A DNA stretch of 64,000 bases from Sporobolomyces roseus (Eukaryota; Basidiomycota; Microbotryomycetes; Sporidiobolales; Sporidiobolaceae). Of this stretch, positions 22,987 through 33,182 are shown one piece after another; positions within the stretch are counted from its first letter, which is position 1; every line of letters begins with the position of its first letter. Location: the NCBI GenBank assembly GCA_016617785.1, contig JADILM010000011.1, positions 827,506 through 891,505 on the forward strand. Direction: 5' to 3'. Below the pieces are notes generated by a model that ran no database searches, was not told where the DNA came from, and saw nothing but the letters and a program-made list of their open reading frames with translations. A program made the position numbers and the translations under genes.

Positions 22987-24091
22987 CGTTGGCGGTCTTG
23001 ACCGTGAGAGGAGAATGAACGAAGTTGGAAAGGGATTCGAGTCGACCAGTGAAGTTGCGACCGGATCCTGAATCGACCAACCATTGCTCCTCCGACCCGT
23101 CGACCCGTAGCGATATCGAGGTCGATCTCAACGAGATATTGGCCATCATGGAGAAAGTGATTCCAGCTTGTTTAGCTTTGACCTTATCCTCCTCCTTCTT
23201 CTTTCCTCGACACTTGTTCGCATAATGACCCATTTTCTTGCACTTGTAACACTTGACCTCCGAGAGATCCTTCTTCGAATCGTCCGTCGATGAAGAAGAG
23301 TTGGAGTAGGGTTGAGAAGAGAGTGCAGCGGCATTTGGGCGGCGAGATGAGGAATTTGAAATCTTGCGACGTTCTCCTTCGGCGAGGATTTTGGCAATAA
23401 CAGTTTCGGAAGAGGGTAATGAGGATGTAGAGTTGTTGGGAGAGGGAAGGGCTTCGATCAACATGACGACGGTGTCCCAAGATTGAGGAAGAGAGTGAAG
23501 GAGGAAGATGACGAGAATCTTGTCGTCAAGAGGATGGCTGATGGAAGCGAGATCGTGTTGGATGTTGACCATACGAGAGATGTGATCTTCGAGATCGTCG
23601 CCGTCCTTGTATTTCGAAGTGATAAGGCGAGTGAAGAGGGTGTAAAGAGCGGATTGTCCCTGCTTTTGATGAACCTTCTCGAGTGCTTGCCATGCATCCT
23701 TCGAGGTCTCCTTCGAAGTAATGTGCACCATCTGAGTCGACGAAACGGCGATAGAGATAGCCATGAGAGCCTGGGAATCGCGTCGATCCCAATCGGCTAT
23801 AGAAGATGTCGACGATGATGAAGGAAGAGAGGAAGAGGTAGTGGCGGTAGTGGCGCCAGTCGTATCCTCCTCCGATGCCAGCGATTCAGATGCGAGGACG
23901 AACGATTGCGATCCTCCATCCGCTGGTCTTGGTTCAGCTCCACTGACAATCGACCAAAGCGACTTCGATTTGAGGAAGAGTCGCATGGTGAAGGCCCAGT
24001 TGGTGTAGCCGGTCGATCCTGATAACTTGTGGATACCAGTCATGTCTTTCGAGACTCCGGAGAGCAGCGTTGACGAGTTCATTGAGCTCAT
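22850..24091 (-). CDS. copia gag with zinc knuckle and start of protease
   Basis: 413 codons, starting at ATG 24091, which lies inside the primer-binding site. The N-terminal part is a typical copia gag (INKLSGSTGYTNWAFTM-like: HKLSGSTGYTNWAF, WQALEKVHQKQG, LLHSLPQSWDTVV). A CCHC zinc knuckle CYKCKKMGHYANKC follows at about residue 282, and the protease begins with WLVDSGSGRNFTG (catalytic Asp in DSG) at about residue 338. The frame stops 137 nt after the pol frame opens, so the protease is split between both frames. Moving from gag to pol needs a +1 step, as in Ty1. Confidence 0.92.
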   Translation of the reverse strand: MSSMNSSTLLSGVSKDMTGIHKLSGSTGYTNWAFTMRLFLKSKSLWSIVSGAEPRPADGGSQSFVLASESLASEEDTTGATTATTSSSLPSSSSTSSIADWDRRDSQALMAISIAVSSTQMVHITSKETSKDAWQALEKVHQKQGQSALYTLFTRLITSKYKDGDDLEDHISRMVNIQHDLASISHPLDDKILVIFLLHSLPQSWDTVVMLIEALPSPNNSTSSLPSSETVIAKILAEGERRKISNSSSRRPNAAALSSQPYSNSSSSTDDSKKDLSEVKCYKCKKMGHYANKCRGKKKEEDKVKAKQAGITFSMMANISLRSTSISLRVDGSEEQWLVDSGSGRNFTGRLESLSNFVHSPLTVKTANGARIESPGYGDLTLDFENGNSLLPFASLPSTWGDYRSSLSFLTFG

Positions 24092-24095
24092 AACC
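24084..24095 (-). other. primer-binding site matching the initiator-Met tRNA anticodon arm
   Basis: The 12 bases next to the 5' LTR read GGTTATGAGCTC on the minus strand. The first ten are complementary to GCTCATAACC, the anticodon loop and 3' stem of eukaryotic initiator tRNA-Met (anticodon CAU). Copia-type elements that prime with a cleaved half-tRNA use this site. The ATG within it is also the gag start. Confidence 0.7.
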
Positions 24096-24404
24096 TGTTG
24101 AACGGACTATAGAAACTACTCTTGAGTCTTTGAACGATAGAGTGAACAAAGAGAAAGAAAGAGAGAGAAGAGGAAAGCTCTATAAAAGGGAAAGCAAAGG
24201 GGAAAGCTAGGGTCACGATAGAAGCCGATGGAAGGAAAGGAGAGGCGTCGTAAGCGACTGACTAAAGCTATGAAAAGCGGTGTAGAAAGATAGAACAAAA
24301 TAGAAGGAAAGATGAGAGCTGACAAAGAATAAAAAATGGTGGCGAAAGTAAAACTATCGGGAATAGAAACTCATTCTCAATCACGCAGATCTCAATTCTT
24401 GACA
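24096..24404 (-). repeat. 5' LTR of the copia element
   Basis: Identical by eye to the LTR at 19451-19759. It contains ctctataaaag (24178-24188) on the plus strand and purine-rich runs. The promoter for the element should lie in it, on the minus strand; no clear TATA was picked on that strand. Confidence 0.95.
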
Positions 24405-24648
24405 AAGCTTGTCCTCGAGCTTCATCCCGCGATGAAGGAAGGGTGAGGAACGCTTCAAAGCTTTCGACTACTTCGTTTCATTCGATTGCTAACCTCGCCG
24501 CCTCCACAGCAGATTCCACTGCCATCTTCTCGGCAAAAGCTCCACAGAAACTATCAGAGCGGGAAGTATGGGGTGACCCGTGTTCACGAAAAGTCGGGCT
24601 TAAATGTCGAGCTCAGATAGTTCTATACATCGAGTTTCGAAGTTGTCG

Positions 24649-26219
24649 CTACACCAACCATCTCCTCCTTTTCGCGACTCCACCTCCTACCGTTCCCTCT
24701 TCCCTCTCCCTCTCCTCATCTGCACTATCCCCCTCCATTCCCTCTTTCCCAACCCTCACGATCCTCACACTCCTCTTCCCTTTCTTCCCCTTCTTGCCCA
24801 TTCCCAAAGCACTCCGATGAATAGCTTTAGGTCCATACCATTCATTCTCATAGCTAACTAAATCTGCTTCTTGTTCCGCCGCCACTTCTAAAGCTTGAGC
24901 TTGAGCTTCAGGATTCGAAGAGTCTTGTTCGGAGAGGAGGATGAGGGATTGTGGGTTCGTGCCTCGTGCAGAGGCTCCCGTTCGACGGATGAGGTTGCGG
25001 AGGGAGGAAGCGACGAGTTGGGAATCGTTCAAGCGGGAACGGAGTGTCGAGAGATGGGCTAGTGCGAGTGGAGAGGGGGATTGAGCGACGAGTGAAACGG
25101 GGGCTGGGATTGGAGGTGGTGCGGGTTGCTCAGGGAATACCTACTCGCAATGATATTTATCAGCTGAGATCGAAACTTCAGAGGAAAAGGAGCGAAGAAT
25201 TCGTACGGGAGTTTGTTTCCAACTATGTTTCGGTGGTAATTTGGGTGCCCAATCCGCTTCGAACGTTCCACCCAACTCTTTCTTCCTGAACTCCCTCGCT
25301 TTCCTCTTCCTCTCCCTCTCCTTCCTCCTCTCCCCCCTCTCAACCTTCTTCTTCTCCCTCTCTTTTTTCTTGACAATCTTTGCTTCTTTCGCTCCAGGGA
25401 TCGGTTGTCCATCCGCTCCTAGGGGTACGACTTCCTCGAATGCGTCTTCATCGGAATCGGAATCGCCTGATGCGTCGGAACGGGGAGGAGAGGGAGGTGG
25501 TGAGGCGAGAGAAGGGTCTTCTTCTGGTTCGGGGAACGCTGGAGTCTCGTCATCGGATGGTAGAAATGCTGAGTCTTTCGTAGAGTTACTGCTCCGTGGG
25601 GGTCGAGAGTAACGTATTGAAACTCCTTCTTCAACGAGAGGAGCTGTGAACGCGAAACTCGTTTCGAATTTAGTCTTTCGCAAGATCCATTTCGAACGAG
25701 GAAAGCGAACTCACTTGTCTCTTTCTTCAATTCATCCAGCAGATCTCTCGCACTACTAGTGACTCCCATCTCCCTGCAACCAATGACTACATCCTCCAGT
25801 GTCGGTTCATGCCTTCTCCCCAACTCTGCAATTCCATGAGCGTACTGCAACAGACTCCCAAAGACTAGTCTCATAGCTTTCATCAGCCCTCGTCCATCTG
25901 AGAGGGGGCTAAGAGGGTACGTACAGGTGTAAAGAGCCCCTTCTAAGAATTCTACGGCTTCTGGTTCTGCCGCTTCGAATCCAGTTCTCAACAGTTCTGA
26001 AGCTACCAATTTGCGGAGTACTAGAGCTGGGAGTGCGGGCGGTAGAGAAGGGGGCAGAGGTAGGAGAGGTGGGTTGGGTGATGTTGATCGAGAAGAAGAA
26101 TACGAAGAGGTCGGGGAGGAGGGAGAGGCCGAAGTCATACGTGACTCCATCTTGAGGAGAGTTGACTGAGCCGGATTTGAACCGAGGGTGAGTAGTGAAG
26201 GAGGCAGAGCGAATTCCAT
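24649..26219 (-). CDS. TAF8: transcription initiation factor TFIID subunit 8 (TAF8)
   Basis: Start ATG 26219 (MEFALPPSLLTL). The histone-fold domain reads LRKLVASELLRTGFEAAEPEAVEFLEG, then LLQYAHGIAELGRRHEPTLEDVVIGCREMG, about residues 60-150. After an intron ending cacag, an acidic region (EPEEDPSLAS, DSDSDEDAFEE) and a Lys/Arg-rich helix follow. Then comes the family's C-terminal TAF10-contact segment PKLPPKHSWKQTPVFPEQP, whose TP and VFP halves are joined across an intron with a gctgat branch-like site. The tail ends in a basic patch KKGKKGKRS. TAF8 pairs with TAF10 in TFIID. An upstream in-frame Met (26393) would add about 58 residues; I prefer 26219 because the conserved part starts soon after. 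Confidence 0.85.
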
Positions 26220-26612
26220 CGAAATCTTTATCGTAATCTTTGCAAGTCCAATTTTCACAAACTTCACTGGTTGCTTTCTAGCGATATGAGACTCAGACTG
26301 AGGCAACCAGCGAACGACTCTCAAAGCAGAACGAAGCGAAGGAAAGTATGATGATCGATTTTGGTTTTGCAACTTCCGCTCTCTCCCCCTCACTCTTCAT
26401 CTACGCTCCTACGTTCCGAACCCACTCCCTCAAAAGAACAATCACAGAGGACAAACAAGAGACTCGAGGAGAAGAAGGAGAAAAGAGGGGATAACTATTC
26501 AGAAAGAAAGAGGAGGACAACGATAGGGATAAAAGGTGGGTGTTTTAGGCGATGAGAGAGAGAGAGAGAGACGGTTGAGATTAGAGAGTGTGATGAGGGT
26601 TGTTGATGGTTT
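26220..26612. other. intergenic with (GA)n run
   Basis: Holds the TAF8 upstream region and the COX6 3' end. A GA run stands at 26554-26571. No gene seen. Confidence 0.45.
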
Positions 26613-27806
26613 TACTTGGTGTAAAGTTCTTCCTTGAGGAGGATACCGAGTTCTTCACGAAGAGGTTTGGTCTCTTGAACGTATTGAGAGTATTGAGCGG
26701 CGTTCTCAGTCTTCTCCTCTGTTCACACCCAAGCAAAACATCAGTGTCAAGCTTACGATGTGTAATCGAGATCGAGGCAACGAAGAGGAAGAGGGAAGAA
26801 AAGGTCAACTTACTGAGACCTTCGAAAATTCGGACGGCGGTAGAGTAATCGTTGACTCGGCGAGCGGCACGGAGAGCCTCCTCGACAACTGAGAGTTGGG
26901 GATAAGCGTTGTCGAATCGAGTGAAGATGGAGGCCGGAAAGCAGAGTGGAAGAGAGGTATGGAAAGGAAGAAGAGGGAAAGAATGAAACAAACTGTCAGT
27001 AATAAATTCTTCGGACGGAGCGAATCATACGGTATCTCCAATTTTCCCACCTCCTCCTCCAGCCCTAGCCCTGATCGTTCTTGAATTCGCCGCTTCAGCA
27101 TGCTCATCTCTTCCTCCCGTTGAATTTGCGAGTTCGACCAGTTCTCGAAAATACTTCCTCATCGCCTGATTTCCCTCATCCCAATCTATCGAAAGCTTCC
27201 ATCTTTCATATTCTTTCTTGACTATCTACCTCCTCCTAAACTATCCCATCTCCCCTCATCGATCCCTCTTTTTCCCTCCGGTATTCCTCTGCATCTCCAC
27301 CTCCTTGCCTCTGACCTTCTCCGCTACCTCGCCATACCGATCCCGACATCCCACAGATCACGTAGAGATATAGAAGATGGATTTACCTCGTTGGGAAGGA
27401 ACCAAATCATAAGCGAAACAATTGTTCAAACCCCTTTGCAATTCAAAGAGATCTTGAGCGTTTGAAAAGAAATCTGCGTAACGAGCGTTGAAATCCTCGT
27501 AGGATTCAGCCGCGGAATGGGCGAATCGTACTGCATCAAACCAACCAAGAATTGCAATTCGATCAGATGAGTGGAAAGTGTTTTGAAAGGTTTGTCAAAG
27601 AATCGCGAGTGGATAGTGGGATGGCGGAGAATGCGGAGAATGGATCATGTCAGTACATAGCTAGGTATGGAACGCTAATAAGGCTGTAGAGGGAAGAAGT
27701 GGAACTGACCGGGAAGAACAGCAAATCGAGTTGGCCTCGAAGCGAGGACACTTGAGGGCCTGGCAGAAAGGGCGAGAGGGCGGGCAGCGGCACGGAAAGC
27801 TTGCAT
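26613..27806 (-). CDS. COX6: cytochrome c oxidase subunit VI (Cox6; animal subunit Va)
   Basis: Matrix-side structural subunit of respiratory complex IV. Start ATG 27806; the N-terminus MQAFRAAARPLALSARPSS is a clear mitochondrial presequence. Mature blocks are HSAAESYEDFNARYADFF, LQRGLNNCFAYDLVPSQ, VVEEALRAARRVNDYSTAVRIFEGL and ETKPLREELGILLKEEL. Four exons. The intron between PSQR and VVEE runs 27386-26889 and is 498 nt, much longer than others here (typically 45-100 nt). Within it several short ORFs exist but none looks like an exon. Stop TAA 26613-26615. Confidence 0.9.
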
Positions 27807-28751
27807 GATTGAATCTGAAGTAGGGTGGAGTTGGTTGAGGCAGAGGGGAAGTCGATTCTTCACTCTTGACCATAATCTCGGTTTTTTTTGATTTTGACTC
27901 GCTTGAGAACTATTTGGGGCTAAGTCCGATCAAAGAACTCTCACAAACAGACTAGGACTTCTCCCGCTCGCTTAGGTTGATGTGTTGTTGAGGTTGCTCG
28001 GTTCTTCTCAAAATTCCCTTTCTTTGGGTCTCTTACGGATCAGACAGCTCCCGCTGCCTTAGGTACAGTCTCGATACCTCGAGTCAATACTGAATATCGC
28101 TTTAACCGAACGCGAGGCACAATTGCTCGCTCGATCGCACTCGAGATTCTTCGCAAACCTCTTCACGAAATCGAGAGCACTTTGACGTCGCCCACTTTAA
28201 CTTCGAACGAGCAGGCCTCCACTGGCCAAATCCTCATTTACTACGAGTCACCCCCTGCCAGACTACGACAGCTACGATGTTCTCGCGTTGAGCTGCTCAA
28301 CGACCAAAAGGAAATCTTTCGTATTTGCTTCGAGCCTTCCTCTTGCTTCGCTTCTGGTGCTCTCAAGGTTCCGCCCCACTATCGAGTTCGTCAGAACTGC
28401 CTCCCACGTCGAAACTTCGTTCCTCATTGAATCGTCGTCGAGCCGGAACAGTAGATTTCGATTTGATGATTTGAACTTGTTCTCATGAGTGAGGTCGACA
28501 GCTCTTCGTTTTCGTGATCTGTCATTTTGTCACTCTCCCTCATTCTCTCCTCGCTTCGTAAGCCGCGCATTGAGAGGCGAGCTGATTTCCTGCGAAAGGG
28601 GATCCAGGTTTCGCAACGAAAAGAAGAAAAACGAAAATTGGTATGTAAATGCAATGTAACTGTGCTACCCTCGTTATCCTTCCCGTTTAGAGTCTATCGA
28701 GTCCCATCTATACTTCCTTCTCGATCATATCCATTAGCAACTCGATCCCTC
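27807..28751. other. long intergenic stretch, no gene resolved
   Basis: 945 bp between COX6 and uL10m. Short ORFs on both strands (up to 82 aa) lack splice support and known motifs. I checked for tRNA B boxes and the start of U6 and saw none. It must hold the COX6 promoter. Confidence 0.4.
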
Positions 28752-29462
28752 TCATGGTTTAACTTCTCCCTCGGTCGCTGCCTCGTTCTGACCCTCCTCC
28801 AATCCAACCTTGAACCCCTCTACAGTTCTCCCAACCTGTCTCGCTTGCGCCCCAATAACTCCGGTAATCCTGCTTCCCGGCGCACTCAACACACCAACAA
28901 TCATACTTCTCAACTGTTCCAATTCTGGTAACTTGCCAACCTCCTTCGTTCTCTCCCTACTCGCCGCAACCCTCTTCTCCAATAAACTACTCAACAATTC
29001 CAACCTCTCTACAGGTTTAGATCCTTTAGGGGGTGGTGGAGTATTCGGTTGAGGAGTTTTCGAGAATTTCTCCAAAAGTTTCAGTACTTTCGATAATAAG
29101 GGAGGGGAGAGTTTTGGGGAGGTTACTACGGCTAGTGGACCTGATAAATGAGTGGATTGGGAGAGGTACGAGAGGTCTAAAGTGGAAGGGGAATCGCGGA
29201 GTAGGGCAGGTAATAATCCGGGTCGAAGTAGAGTTAATTTCATTTGAGAATCGGGAGAGGAGGAGGAAGAGGCAGTGGTCGTCGTGAGGGAGGAACGGAT
29301 TGATCTCCATTCTTGTGCGGTGAAGGAGGAGGGACGGAGGAAGAGGACTAGGTCATTCGAAGTTAGGAGTAAAGAAGTCGACGAGAATAATAGTTGTTTC
29401 CTTGCTGGTAGAGGGCGTGTTCTAGTGACTACCCCTGCTAATCTTGAGGTACTAGGTTGCAT
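28752..29462 (-). CDS. mitochondrial large ribosomal subunit protein uL10m
   Basis: Single exon, about 236 aa, from ATG 29462 (MQPSTSRLAGVVTRTRPLPARK, a basic presequence-like start) to TGA 28752. L10-family blocks: LVLFLRPSSFTAQEWRSIR, LSGPLAVVTSP, then near the end VGKLPELEQLRSMIVGVL and GVIGAQARQVGRTVEGFKVGLEE. This last part, where uL10 proteins carry their Leu-rich contact region, is the most convincing. A long run TPPPPKG sits in a linker. An in-frame upstream Met (29573) would precede the presequence and is unlikely. It counts as the yeast Mrpl11 type; precise orthology needs alignment. Confidence 0.82.
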   Translation of the reverse strand: MQPSTSRLAGVVTRTRPLPARKQLLFSSTSLLLTSNDLVLFLRPSSFTAQEWRSIRSSLTTTTASSSSSPDSQMKLTLLRPGLLPALLRDSPSTLDLSYLSQSTHLSGPLAVVTSPKLSPPLLSKVLKLLEKFSKTPQPNTPPPPKGSKPVERLELLSSLLEKRVAASRERTKEVGKLPELEQLRSMIVGVLSAPGSRITGVIGAQARQVGRTVEGFKVGLEEGQNEAATEGEVKP

Positions 29463-29522
29463 CTTGTTGTGGTTCGAGTCGAGAGAGAGAGATGAAAGTG
29501 AATTGACTAGATTTGACTTGTA

Positions 29523-29904
29523 ATGTCCAAATTGGGTTTTCGAGGAAAGGGACGAAAAAGTGAGTAAGGACAAATCCCTGTTTTCGTTAGGCCGATACGT
29601 ACGTCGAAACTAGTCTATAGTGTACACTCGCAGCACACGGTACTAATTACCCTCTTACCCCTCCAACAGCTGTAAGTTCAACGGATTCATTTCATCAACT
29701 TCTGGGTTCTCCTTTCCTCAAATTTTCCAAATCTCGATCAATTCGACCCTTCAACCCTCTCGACTCGTTCAGACAAGGTACGACAGAGCTAGTGAATGGG
29801 ATAAGGTCGCAGCTGCACCAGTAAGGGAGCTCACGGAGGTAGTAGAGAGGCTGGAAGAGAAAAACAGCACGGACGGATTCAACTACCAATCCGACTCGAA
29901 TTAA
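29523..29904 (+). CDS. possible small three-exon gene of unknown function
   Basis: A consistent model is exon 29523-29559 (MSKLGFRGKGRK), intron with a tactaat site 22 nt before its acceptor (cacag-like ccaacag, ends 29669), exon 29670 to about 29777 (TDSFHQLLGSPFLKFSKSRS, RPFNPLDSFRQ), a 44-nt intron starting gtacga, and exon to TAA 29902-29904 (RELTEVVERLEEKN). Phases agree throughout, giving about 75 aa. The protein is basic then acidic and helical. It starts 60 bp from uL10m and is divergent from it. No family recognised. The second intron is less certain than the first. Confidence 0.38.
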
Positions 29905-30373
29905 CCTCTTAGCCAATTCCTGCACCTCTCAGTTCATCAGAGAACACTTGAGATCGATTTTCCGACTCGGAAAGGACCTGTAGGAAGAGGTTGAAATTCG
30001 GGGGGGAATCAATGAGGGAGAATGTATGGGAGGAAGATCTAGATAGAACGAGGGAGAATAGGGCAGCTGCTGTCTTGAGCAGCAGTGGAGTGGATTTACT
30101 GGATCGAAACAGTCGAGAAAAGGGAGGATCATTGGGATGAATCGATTCGAGGTCATTTCATGAAGACGGCAAGATGGATTACTTTCTCTCAAAGGGGAGT
30201 GCGGGAACAGGATAGCAGTAGAGATTGGAGAGGTGAAGGAAGGGAAACATTACAGCGGTCCGCACGACTTTCGTTTAAAAGTTCTCCGAAACTGACCTCG
30301 CTCCACTTTCGAACCGAATGAAACAGCAACTCTCTTTTCCCCCCTCCTCCCCAACCAAACCTCCTTTTAAGTC
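29905..30373. other. intergenic, promoter of the eL21 gene
   Basis: Upstream of RPL21. The 60 bases before the ATG are pyrimidine-rich (ctcttttccccc), typical of ribosomal protein leaders. A plus-strand open stretch around 30010-30125 (acidic, MRENVWEEDLDRT) has no clear splice partners and is left unassigned. Confidence 0.4.
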
Positions 30374-31003
30374 ATGCCTCACTCGTTCGGTCTCCGCGCT
30401 CGCACGCGCGACATGTTCAAGCGTGACTTCAAGAACAAGGGTATGATCCCCTTGTCGACCTACTTGAAGATCTACCGAGTTGGAGATATCGTCGACATCA
30501 AGGCCAACGCCGCTCAACAAAAGGGTATGCCTCACAAGTACTACCACGGTCGAACCGGTATCGTTTACAACGTTACCCCTTCCTCGGTTGGTGTCATCGT
30601 TTACAAGGTCGTTGGAAACCGATACATGGAGAAGCGTGTCAACCTCCGAGTTGAACACGTCAAGCACTCCAAGTGCCGCGATGGTAAGCATTTCTCCTAC
30701 TCTCTCATTCTCCTACTTTCACTCTCCCAAACTAATCTCGAACTTATGGAATGATTTCGTTTATAGACTTCTTGAACCGAGTAAAGTCGAACGCCGCCGC
30801 CAAGAAGGAGGCCAAGGCCAAGGGTGAATCTGTCGTCCTCAAGCGTCTCCCAGCTATGCCCCGTGAAGCCCGTACCGTTTCTACCGGTGGAAACGCTCCT
30901 CAAACCCTCGCTCCTATCCCTTACGGTACGTTTTTTTTCTCTCTTCTCTTGTGTACGAGCGCTGATGATGGTTTGTGATTTGTGTACAGACACCACCATT
31001 TAA
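30374..31003 (+). CDS. RPL21: 60S ribosomal protein eL21
   Basis: Three exons. Exon 1 is 30374-30683, exon 2 starts after a ttatag acceptor at about 30767, and the last coding piece is only 14 nt (30990-31003, DTTI) after an intron with gctgatgatg. N-terminus [20 protein letters not shown], then [18 protein letters not shown], which is the family signature, and [11 protein letters not shown] across intron 1. The C-terminal part is Lys/Ala-rich as expected. About 160 aa, the normal length. Codon use is C-ending and more biased than neighbours, as for highly expressed genes. The family is unmistakable. Confidence 0.95.
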
Positions 31004-31469
31004 ACGGTTTCGTTCATCGAAAGAGAGATTGGAATTTGTTTTGTGTTTTATGGGACGAGAGAAAAAGGAGAAAGGAGAATGGGTTGGGGTGTCCAAAGAG
31101 GGCGGTTTTTGTTTGTGTTCTCCTGCAAACTGTGGTTTAACTCCCTTCCCTGTCTCTCCTATCAACTTGAAGTGGGTTTGGGTCGCGATTGAGAGTGAAG
31201 AGAAGGAGGTTCTTTAATTGCGAAGAATATAAAGCGAACCTCTTCGTAGATCGAGGATCTATTGCTGGTTGCCCTTAGTTAAGAACTCGAGTTATCTTCG
31301 GCACAAGGTCAATGTTGGCGAGAACCATTCAACCTTTGCGAAACCCTTTCCTAAATTCCGTCATTTCTTCCTTTCCTTTTTCTTTCCTTCCTCTCACAAC
31401 TCCAACATCGTTTCAAAGCTGTTTCCCCGACTTTCACTCCTCACATCTCAGCTACACACAACTAGAAGC
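31004..31469. other. intergenic between RPL21 and HAL2/MET22
   Basis: RPL21 3' region and the leader of the next gene. A plus-strand frame runs into the HAL2 start in phase but begins without ATG. A different-frame Met at 31312 opens a basic, presequence-like ORF of 62 aa, probably by chance. Confidence 0.4.
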
Positions 31470-32821
31470 ATGTCGTCGTATTCCCAAGAGAAACAAGTAG
31501 CGATTTCAGCAGTTTTGAAAGCTTCCCTCGTAGCTAGGAAAGTTCAAGATCAATTAATTGGAAGTGGTGGAGTACAAAAGAAAGATAAGAGTCCTGTTAC
31601 TGGTAAGCTTGTCCTTTCTCCCTCTCTATCTGTGGTGTTGGAGCGAGAAGAGAGCGAGTCTTTGAACTATTACACGACGGTTGCGTGAGAGGGTTCGAAG
31701 GGCTGAGATCGAGAGCGATAAGACAACTGTACTGACTAACGTGTTTGTGGTGCACTGTAGTCGGAGATTATACTTCCCAAGCCCTCATTTCTTCTTTACT
31801 CTTCAACCATTTCCCAACCGACCAAATCGTAGGAGAAGAAGATTCAACCGAACTCCAAACCCCCGAGAACGCAACTACGAAACAAAACATTGTCAGACTC
31901 GCAAACGAAGCTTTGTCGGAATCCCTCTCAATCTCGAGTGAGGAGGAATGCTGGAATGGTGTCAAAGGGGAGGGAAGTAGTAAGAGTGAGGAGGAATGGT
32001 TGGCGATTATTGATAAGGGTAACTCGAAAGGAGGCAAGGAAGGGAGACACTGGGCGTTAGACCCGATTGATGGTACGAAAGGATTCTTGAGAGGGGGTCA
32101 GTACGCCGTATGTTTGGGATTACTCGAGGCTGGAAAAGTCGTTTTGGGAGTAATGGGATGCCCGAACTTGCCAGTCGATCCTAAGAACCCAGAGGGTGAG
32201 AAAGGTGCGATCTTCGTTGCGGTTAAAGGTCAAGGCGCTTTCCAAGTCAGTCCACTCTCTCTTCTCTCACTCCTTTCCTCTTCTTCACTGATGCAGACTG
32301 GATACCGTGTAGCGTTCTTTCGATAACCCCGAACTCACTCAAATCAACATGTCCCAACTCCCCTCCCTCTCCTCTGCATCATTCTGCGAATCCGTCGAAG
32401 CCGGTCACTCCGATCACGGTACGAACGCTCGCATCGCTTCCTTACTTGGTATTCAAAAGGAGAGTGTACGAATGGATTCACAAGCCAAATACTGTTCGAT
32501 TGCGAGAGGGGATGGAGATATCTATTTGAGGTTACCTGTTTCAGACACTTACGAAGAGAAGATCTGGGTAGGCTTTCACTTCTTCTTCTCCTCTCTCCCA
32601 TGATCGACTGCTGATAATTTGAGGGGATTTAGGATCATTCATCGGGATCTTTACTTGTTGAGGAAGCGGGAGGAGTCGTTTCAGATATGAATGGGAAACC
32701 TTTGGATTTCTCGATTGGACGCACGCTCAAGGAGAACAAAGGTGTTGTTGCTGCTCACAAGGATTGGCACAAGAAGGTTATCGAGGCGGTACAACAAGCT
32801 GTCGAGGAGAGTAAGAAGTGA
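31470..32821 (+). CDS. MET22: 3'(2'),5'-bisphosphate nucleotidase (HAL2/MET22 type)
   Basis: Hydrolyses 3'-phosphoadenosine 5'-phosphate to AMP; works in sulfate assimilation and is inhibited by lithium and sodium in yeast. Start ATG 31470 (MSSYSQEKQVAISAVLKAS). Metal-binding motifs of the inositol-phosphatase fold: DKSPVT then VGDYTSQALI, IVGEEDS, WALDPIDGTKGFLRGGQYA, and WDHSSGSLLVEEAGGVVSDMNG across the last intron. Final residues VEESKK, TGA 32819-32821. Four exons with introns near 31600-31758, 32246-32320 and 32567-32633. About 360 aa, family length. The frame upstream of 31470 is open without Met and could be leader. Confidence 0.9.
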
Positions 32822-33182
32822 AAGAGAGTGATGGGAAAATTGTAGTACAGATCACTGAGAATCGAAGTTCTTATGTTACTGGGACGTGATCGAGGTCAAA
32901 CGGACTGTGGTCTCGCACGGGGGAATCTGGATTCTCATCGTTCGTTGAGTAACTTGGCGCTCTTCGCTTTGCGATCGTTTTCATTCGATTCTCGTTCTCA
33001 AAGGCTTCCTCGTCGGCGCTTCTCGTCAATCCGACAAGGTCATGACAGACCGCTCCGACGAAGGGTGTTACAAATGACAGAGATGAGCGATAACATCAAC
33101 CCTAAGATACAACAGACCTTGATCAAGTTTATCCTCGAGAAACGACACTCTCGCATGTCCTCGAACCGTAACCTGCGACTCA
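32822..33182. other. convergent intergenic region
   Basis: Between HAL2/MET22 (plus) and the first coiled-coil gene (minus). A plus-strand ORF of 179 aa (32873-33412) overlaps the coiled-coil exon on the other strand and is Ser/Arg/Pro-rich, so it is taken as a shadow. Confidence 0.4.

Larger units (their letters stand above)
19451..24404 (-). mobile_element. full-length Ty1/copia LTR retrotransposon
   Basis: 4,954 bp, coding strand minus. Two 309-bp LTRs show no difference by eye, and the direct repeat AAGCT flanks the element on both sides (19446-19450 and 24405-24409), a 5-bp target duplication. LTR ends are TGTTGAAC...TTGACA on the plus strand, so each LTR starts TG and ends CA. Order on the minus strand is 5' LTR, PBS, gag with zinc knuckle, protease, integrase, reverse transcriptase, RNase H, polypurine tract, 3' LTR. 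Integrase before RT places it in Ty1/copia (Pseudoviridae). Identical LTRs point to a recent insertion. The gag and pol frames differ by +1. Confidence 0.95.

Noticed and set aside
27807..28751. Search for tRNA, U6 or 5S genes in the long gap
   Set aside because: No B box with matching stems and no U6-type start seen by eye. A covariance scan would be decisive.
30275..30691. 138-aa minus ORF
   Set aside because: Fully antisense to RPL21 exon 1, whose codon bias keeps the reverse frame open.
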